Below, one piece after another: positions 59,721-64,000 of a stretch of DNA of 64,000 nucleotides. The DNA comes from Whitmania pigra. Its lineage: Eukaryota > Annelida > Clitellata > Hirudinida > Haemopidae. Position numbers and translations under genes: made by a program. Location of the stretch: contig JAJTWR010000431.1 in the NCBI GenBank assembly GCA_021613335.1, positions 1,674,001-1,738,000 on the forward strand. Reading direction: 5' to 3'. The notes below the pieces were generated by a model that saw only the letters and a program-made list of their open reading frames with translations, was not told where the DNA came from and did not search any database. Numbering within the stretch: the stretch's first letter is position 1; each line of letters begins with the position of its first letter.

Positions 59721-61193
59721 ATGCCTCCGAACTTCCTTCGCATCGCAGGGCTAGCCCTCGCGCTCGTCGCGGAAGGTGCGTTCGCTGAAGCCCCGACGAG
59801 CCTCGTGCTTTCTGCGAATCTGAAGGGCTACCTGGAGCCCTGCGGTTGCTCGACCGCGATGCAGGGCGGGGTCTCGCGCATCGCCGGACTCTTGGCGGCC
59901 TCACGCGCTGAAGGACGAAGGACCCTGTACCTCGACGTGGGCCCGGCCCTCTACCCGGATGGGGCGGTGAGCGCCGCGATGGCACCCCAGGCGGCAGCCC
60001 GCGCACGCACGATGGCGGCGGCACTGGAGGCGATGGGTGTCGAAGCCCGAGTGCCAGGCCCGGGAGACGAGCGTTCGAGGATTCGCGGCGCCGCATTGGT
60101 TCCGGCGGCCGGGTATTCGCTTCTGCCGCTGCGGACCGGGGGCACCCTCGCGGTCATTCGGGCGAAGACGCTTGCCGAGGCGACGAGCGCGAGCGCCCGC
60201 GCTCGAAAAGCTGGAGCAGTCTTCACCCTCGCCGTGCTTCCGCAGACTTGGTCGCAGGCGCGTGCACTTCCAAATCCCGCAACTCCGCCGGCGGATCTGG
60301 TGGTCCTCACCGGGGACGACGACGGTGGCAACCGGTTTACGACAAAGCCCTTCCCCATGGTGGCTGTTGAGTCGCAGGGGCGCTCAGTGTTGCGGGTGGA
60401 TTTCCCAGCGGGAAACGAGCCGCTCGTGCTTGGGTCGGAGAATCCGGAGCGGGCGGCGCGGCTCCAAAACCTCGACCTGCGCGTGGAACGGCTACGCGCC
60501 GACGTGAATGCGCCCGGCGCTTCCCAAGAGCTCCGCAGCGCCTACCGGGCGAAGCTCGACGAGTTCATCGCTCGACGCGAAGTGCTCGCGAAAGAGCTCG
60601 CTGCCGATGGCGGCGGCGTGCGGGTGCGCTTCGTGCCGGTGGAGGACTCGTTGACCAAGGCGCCAGAGGTGGAGCGCCTCATCACCGACTACCACCGACA
60701 AGTCGGAACTATGAACCTCGCTTGGGCTCGCCTCCACGGCACCGATTGCCCGAAGGCCGCACCGGGGACGGCGTCGTTCGTGGGCACCGAGCGCTGCGCG
60801 ACCTGTCACCAAGCGGCCCACAAAGCCTGGAGCGCGACGAAGCACGCCCTCGCCTACAAGACCCTGGTAACTGCCGAAAAACGCTACCATCTCGACTGCA
60901 TCTCTTGTCACGTCGACGGCTGGCAGCGCCCCGGTGGCGTGTGCCGCATCGATCGCACCACTGGCCGCGAAGGTGTCGGATGCGAGAGCTGTCACGGCGC
61001 TGGAAGCCTACATGTGGCATTGCCCTCGAAGGCAAATGTGGTCGCACGCCCACAAGCAGACACCTGTTTACGATGCCACGACAAGACCAACTCGCCACAC
61101 TTCGCCTATGATAAATATCTGGATGTGATTCGCGTACCGGGGCACGGGCTTCCAGTAGAAGCTCCTCCAAGCACACCGACAAAAGGATTGTAG
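59721..61193 (+). CDS. Tetraheme cytochrome c with N-terminal metallophosphatase-like region
   Basis: The 490-aa product has a signal peptide (GLALALVAEGAFA) and four CxxCH heme sites at residues 359, 393, 421 and 449 (CATCH, CISCH, CESCH, CLRCH), in the arrangement of cytochrome c554/multiheme families. The N-terminal part has NLKGYLEPCGCSTAMQGGVSRIAG, similar to the 5'-nucleotidase/UshA-like fold seen fused to such cytochromes, but the metal-binding residues look incomplete. It should be periplasmic and carry electrons; partners are unknown. An 11-bp gap separates it from mltD. Confidence 0.85.
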   Translation: MPPNFLRIAGLALALVAEGAFAEAPTSLVLSANLKGYLEPCGCSTAMQGGVSRIAGLLAASRAEGRRTLYLDVGPALYPDGAVSAAMAPQAAARARTMAAALEAMGVEARVPGPGDERSRIRGAALVPAAGYSLLPLRTGGTLAVIRAKTLAEATSASARARKAGAVFTLAVLPQTWSQARALPNPATPPADLVVLTGDDDGGNRFTTKPFPMVAVESQGRSVLRVDFPAGNEPLVLGSENPERAARLQNLDLRVERLRADVNAPGASQELRSAYRAKLDEFIARREVLAKELAADGGGVRVRFVPVEDSLTKAPEVERLITDYHRQVGTMNLAWARLHGTDCPKAAPGTASFVGTERCATCHQAAHKAWSATKHALAYKTLVTAEKRYHLDCISCHVDGWQRPGGVCRIDRTTGREGVGCESCHGAGSLHVALPSKANVVARPQADTCLRCHDKTNSPHFAYDKYLDVIRVPGHGLPVEAPPSTPTKGL

Positions 61194-61204
61194 GGGCAGA
61201 TTTC

Positions 61205-63091
61205 ATGTTCGTAACGCTCTCCATACTCTTAGGAGCTTCGCCGGTGCCGGGTACGGTGCCACCGAAAGACTCCGCGAGAGTTGAAAAAGTCGCCGCAGCT
61301 TCAGCGGAAGCTGGTGCGGACAATGCCGGGGCGGAGAATGCAGCGGCGGAGAATGAAGGCGGCGACGCCGAAATTGAACAGATGCGCGCCCTCGAAGGAG
61401 CGGCGGTAGCAGATCCCTCGGTGCAGGCAGAAGCGCTCACCCGCGCTCTCGTCGAGCGCCTCGGTGGCGCCTCCCTGATGCGGGACCGCCTCGAAGCCGC
61501 CGAAGAACTGCAACATCTTCTCGGCGACGAACTCATCCCGGGGCTCATCGTCGATATCGAGAACATCGACATCGCGAAGTTTCAGACCAACTACGACATC
61601 CCCATTGAGATGCGCCCGCTCGTGGCTCAGTACATTCGCTTCTTCCAGGGAGCTGGCCGGAAGTGGTTCCGGCGCTGGATGTCGCGCTCGACGCGCTACA
61701 TCCCGTTGATGCAGCCGATTCTCGCGAAGCAAGGCGTGCCGCTCGACACGGTGTACCTGTCGATGATCGAGAGCGGCTTTGCGACCGCTGCGCGTAGCTT
61801 CGCGCATGCTGTTGGGCCGTGGCAGTTCATCAGCGGGACAGCAGTCATGTACAAACTTCGTGAAAACTTCTGGGTCGACGAGCGCAAAGACCCGGTGAAG
61901 TCCACCTACGCGGCCGCCACCTTCTTGAAGGAGATGTACGAAGAAATGCGCGACTGGCGCCTCGCCTGGGCTGGGTACAACACCGGCGGCGGACGAGTCC
62001 GACGACTCATCGGCCTCTACGGGACGAACGACTTCTGGGAACTCTCTGAGCGGAAGGGCTTCGCGAAGGAGACGAAGCACTATGTACCGAAGCTGATAGC
62101 TTGCGCGCTCGTCGCGAAGCACCCGGAGCACTTCGGGTTCGCGGCGTCGGAGTTCGAGTACGAGCCTCCCTTCGAGTTCGACGAAGTTCCGCTAAAATTC
62201 TCGGTGGATTTGGAAACGATCGCCGCCGCAGCCTCGGTCACTGTCCCGGACATCATCGACTTGAACCCGGAGTTGAAGCGCTGGGTGACGCCGCCGACGA
62301 CGGAGGCCTCGCCCTACGTGCTGCGGGTACCGAAAGGCACCTCCAAGGTCGTCGCCGCCAAGGTCGAGGCGATGCCTCGCGGCGAGCGCCCGCACTTTGC
62401 GACCCATCTCGTCAAGCGCGGCGACACGCTCTCGCACATTGCGGCGAACTACAAGTCGGCGCCAGAGGCCATCATGCGCCTCAATGCCCTCGCGTCGGCC
62501 CGGCTCCTGCGCTTGGGCACGAACCTCGTCATTCCGCTGCCTGTGGCCGGTGGTCCGCTGACGCTCTCGCGGCAAGTCGCCCTCGCGCGCGCCGAGAACT
62601 ACAACGCTCCGGCAGCGAAGGATGAACTTCCTGCAGGCACCCAAATCGGCCGGAAGAATGCTCCGATGGGCCTCGTCACCCGCGAGATGGTCGGCGGCCG
62701 CTCAAAGGTCACCTACGGCATCGCCCCCGGCGACACGCTGTGGGGTATCTCCCGGCAGTTCTCGGTCGGGGTGAACGACCTCAAGGCCTGGAATCCAGCA
62801 ATCGCCAGCAGCAAGAAACTCCGCACCGGCATGGCGATTACTATCTGGGAGAACCCCGGAGCGACGAGCCTCGCCTCAGCCACCCGCCTCCCGGCAAGCC
62901 CGACCGCGAAGCCCGTCGAGGCGCGCACGGCTCCCCGCACTGCTCGCGCTCGCACCCACACCGTACGTAGCGGCGACAACCTGTGGAGCATCTCCCGGCG
63001 CTACAGCATCTCCGTGGACGAGCTTCGAGATTGGAACAGCCTTGCCGGAGAAAAGCTCCTCGTCGGCCAATCCCTCGTCGTCGGCAAGTAA
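61205..63091 (+). CDS. mltD: Lytic murein transglycosylase MltD with three LysM domains
   Basis: The enzyme cleaves peptidoglycan glycan strands to 1,6-anhydro-MurNAc ends. The 628-aa product has a short exported N terminus, a helical region, an SLT domain with catalytic Glu189 (MIESGFATAARSFAHAVGPW) and three C-terminal LysM repeats (VKRGDTLSHIAANY, IAPGDTLWGISRQF, VRSGDNLWSISRRY). ATG 61205 follows a GGGGCAG. The region of residues 25-60 is Ala/Glu-rich and low-complexity. Confidence 0.92.
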   Translation: MFVTLSILLGASPVPGTVPPKDSARVEKVAAASAEAGADNAGAENAAAENEGGDAEIEQMRALEGAAVADPSVQAEALTRALVERLGGASLMRDRLEAAEELQHLLGDELIPGLIVDIENIDIAKFQTNYDIPIEMRPLVAQYIRFFQGAGRKWFRRWMSRSTRYIPLMQPILAKQGVPLDTVYLSMIESGFATAARSFAHAVGPWQFISGTAVMYKLRENFWVDERKDPVKSTYAAATFLKEMYEEMRDWRLAWAGYNTGGGRVRRLIGLYGTNDFWELSERKGFAKETKHYVPKLIACALVAKHPEHFGFAASEFEYEPPFEFDEVPLKFSVDLETIAAAASVTVPDIIDLNPELKRWVTPPTTEASPYVLRVPKGTSKVVAAKVEAMPRGERPHFATHLVKRGDTLSHIAANYKSAPEAIMRLNALASARLLRLGTNLVIPLPVAGGPLTLSRQVALARAENYNAPAAKDELPAGTQIGRKNAPMGLVTREMVGGRSKVTYGIAPGDTLWGISRQFSVGVNDLKAWNPAIASSKKLRTGMAITIWENPGATSLASATRLPASPTAKPVEARTAPRTARARTHTVRSGDNLWSISRRYSISVDELRDWNSLAGEKLLVGQSLVVGK

Positions 63092-63104
63092 CCGGCGACG
63101 CCGG
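63092..63104. terminator. Short GC hairpin between convergent genes
   Basis: CCGGC-GAC-GCCGG directly after the mltD stop, in the 18-bp gap before the convergent AAA ATPase. It has a 5-bp stem and lacks a T-run, so it is a weak candidate. Confidence 0.3.
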
Positions 63105-63109
63105 GCACC

Positions 63110-64000
63110 TCAGGACTCGCCCAACGCTTCTTTGAGTTCGCGCACCCGCCGGGTCACGTCTTCCCGTTTGAGGGAGCGGAAATTCTCCGGGAGCAATTCG
63201 CGGCTCGTACACTCCTGCACCGCGACCAAGTTCTGAAGCTCCAGCTCTAACGGGTAGCTCGGCGGCACGAAGTCTGCGAGCACCGCTTGCAGGTCACTCG
63301 CGTTGGGGCTCTCGCGGCCTTCCGTGAAGGCGCGGAACTTGGTGCGGACGAGGAGCGCTTCGATGTCCGCACCGGAGTAGCGTTGCTCGCCAGCGAGGGC
63401 GGCGAAGCTCTGGTCGCCGAGCTTCACGTGGGTCTTCTTCTGCATGGCGCGGAAGAGCTCCTCCGAGTCTTCGGCGGTCTGCGGGTAGAAGAGCGCCAAG
63501 TGCTCTTCGGCGCGCCCTTGGCGCTTCAAGTCGATGGGCAGGAGGTCGGGGCGACAAGTGAGCAGGAACCAAACGATTTTCCCCCGGTAGCTCGTCTGCC
63601 CCATGAAGCTCGCGATGGAAGCGAAGACACGGCTCGACGTGCCAGAGTCGCCGCTTGCTTCGCGGCTGCCGAGGAAGGCGTCGGCTTCGTCGATCATCAC
63701 CGCGACTGGCCAGAGTGCCTTCAAGAGGTTGAAGATTTTTTCGAGGTTCGCCTCAGTGACTCCCTGCCATTGGCTGCGGAAGTTGAGGAACTTCACGCAC
63801 GGGATGCCGATTTCTCCGGCGAAGCAGGTGACGAGGAAGGTCTTCCCGGTGCCGACCGGGCCGGAGACGAGGTACCCCATGGGGATGACTTCGAGAAGTC
63901 CGGCTTTGAGCGCGCTCGCCGCGTCGCGCAGCCGTTTCTTCGCGTGGGCGTGACCGGCGACGGTGTCCAAGGTGTACTCGGGCTCGATGAACTCGAGGAG
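63110..64000 (-). CDS. AAA-family ATPase, N-terminal part outside window (partial)
   Basis: About 297 residues are visible and the frame is open through the right edge, so the start is outside. It has Walker A GPVGTGKTFL, Walker B VMIDEADAFLG, a sensor segment (ALTCRPDLL-like LLTCRPDLLPIDL) and an arginine-finger-like RQGRAEEH, then the AAA lid. It resembles FtsH/Vps4-type AAA modules more than ClpX/DnaA. Its partner domain must lie upstream, so a specific role cannot be given. An internal TTG at 63970 is not the true start. Confidence 0.75.
   Translation of the reverse strand, partial: LLEFIEPEYTLDTVAGHAHAKKRLRDAASALKAGLLEVIPMGYLVSGPVGTGKTFLVTCFAGEIGIPCVKFLNFRSQWQGVTEANLEKIFNLLKALWPVAVMIDEADAFLGSREASGDSGTSSRVFASIASFMGQTSYRGKIVWFLLTCRPDLLPIDLKRQGRAEEHLALFYPQTAEDSEELFRAMQKKTHVKLGDQSFAALAGEQRYSGADIEALLVRTKFRAFTEGRESPNASDLQAVLADFVPPSYPLELELQNLVAVQECTSRELLPENFRSLKREDVTRRVRELKEALGES

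Overview
This is a mostly GC-rich, densely packed chromosome window from a Gram-negative bacterium. It has BamA, LpxA/LpxD/LpxI, LolC/D and many outer-membrane lipoproteins. The gene content suggests a myxobacterium-like member of the former Deltaproteobacteria: lysS-lolC-lolD-bamA grouped with lpx genes, Cys-rich repeat lipoproteins, Asp/Ser-rich linkers, and a TatC and a LolC/E permease with large extra domains. This placement is inferred from gene content; no rRNA gene is present. I saw no CRISPR array, transposase, integrase or canonical tRNA gene. The one RNA gene found is a tmRNA.

Layout. 1-6381 (+, AT-richer): three consecutive Cys-rich repeat proteins (the first truncated by the window edge) and a fourth lipoprotein pairing Cys-rich repeats with a seven-bladed propeller. 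6461-11502 (-): paiB-like gene, glmS, glmU, alpha/beta hydrolase. 11536-12865 (+): pssA and a single-domain response regulator. 12876-17100 (-): a PerR-like regulator, dps, tatB and tatC, then a TMEM175-type channel and a DUF72 protein. 17157-19493 (-): a LexA-like repressor with umuD and umuC behind paired 16-bp palindromes. 19703-22578 (+): badH, badI and gcdH, the lower part of cyclohexanecarboxylate/benzoate degradation. 22804-25013 (-): a Fic protein, a decayed hipA and an intact hipB. 25173-27541: a methyltransferase, tmRNA (ssrA, -) and an XRE-ImmA/IrrE regulator. 27560-32603: DUF2752 protein, clpA, clpS, queF, an unknown Ala/Pro-rich protein and a beta-carbonic anhydrase. 32714-35838 (+): acyl-CoA carboxylase beta subunit, cobalamin-binding-type protein and a membrane protein.

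35910-44560 (+) is a phosphate regulon run: phoB-phoR, a PHO-box-like site, pstS-pstC-pstA-pstB, a PhoU fused to a thioredoxin-type arsenate reductase, and a photolyase; most junctions are 4-bp stop/start overlaps. Just after it, an AT-richer insert of about 0.9 kb carrying a small lipoprotein gene is bracketed by two near-identical copies of the last 68 bp of the photolyase gene.

45496-57904 (-) is an envelope run, read from the right: SulP transporter, lpxD, fabZ, lpxA, lpxI, lysS, lolC/E with a long extra N-terminal membrane domain, lolD, bamA and a lipocalin. 58120-63091 (+) has a lipoprotein with a 48-bp coding tandem repeat and a propeller-like domain, a tetraheme cytochrome fusion and a LysM transglycosylase MltD. 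A partial AAA ATPase (-) runs off the right edge.

Most noteworthy: the PhoU-ArsC fusion inside a pst operon, the 68-bp duplication around the insert after phrB, the lexA-umuDC operators, the palindrome filling the tmRNA promoter spacer, the higher-order repeat structure of the Cys-rich lipoproteins, and large family-atypical domains in TatC and LolC/E.
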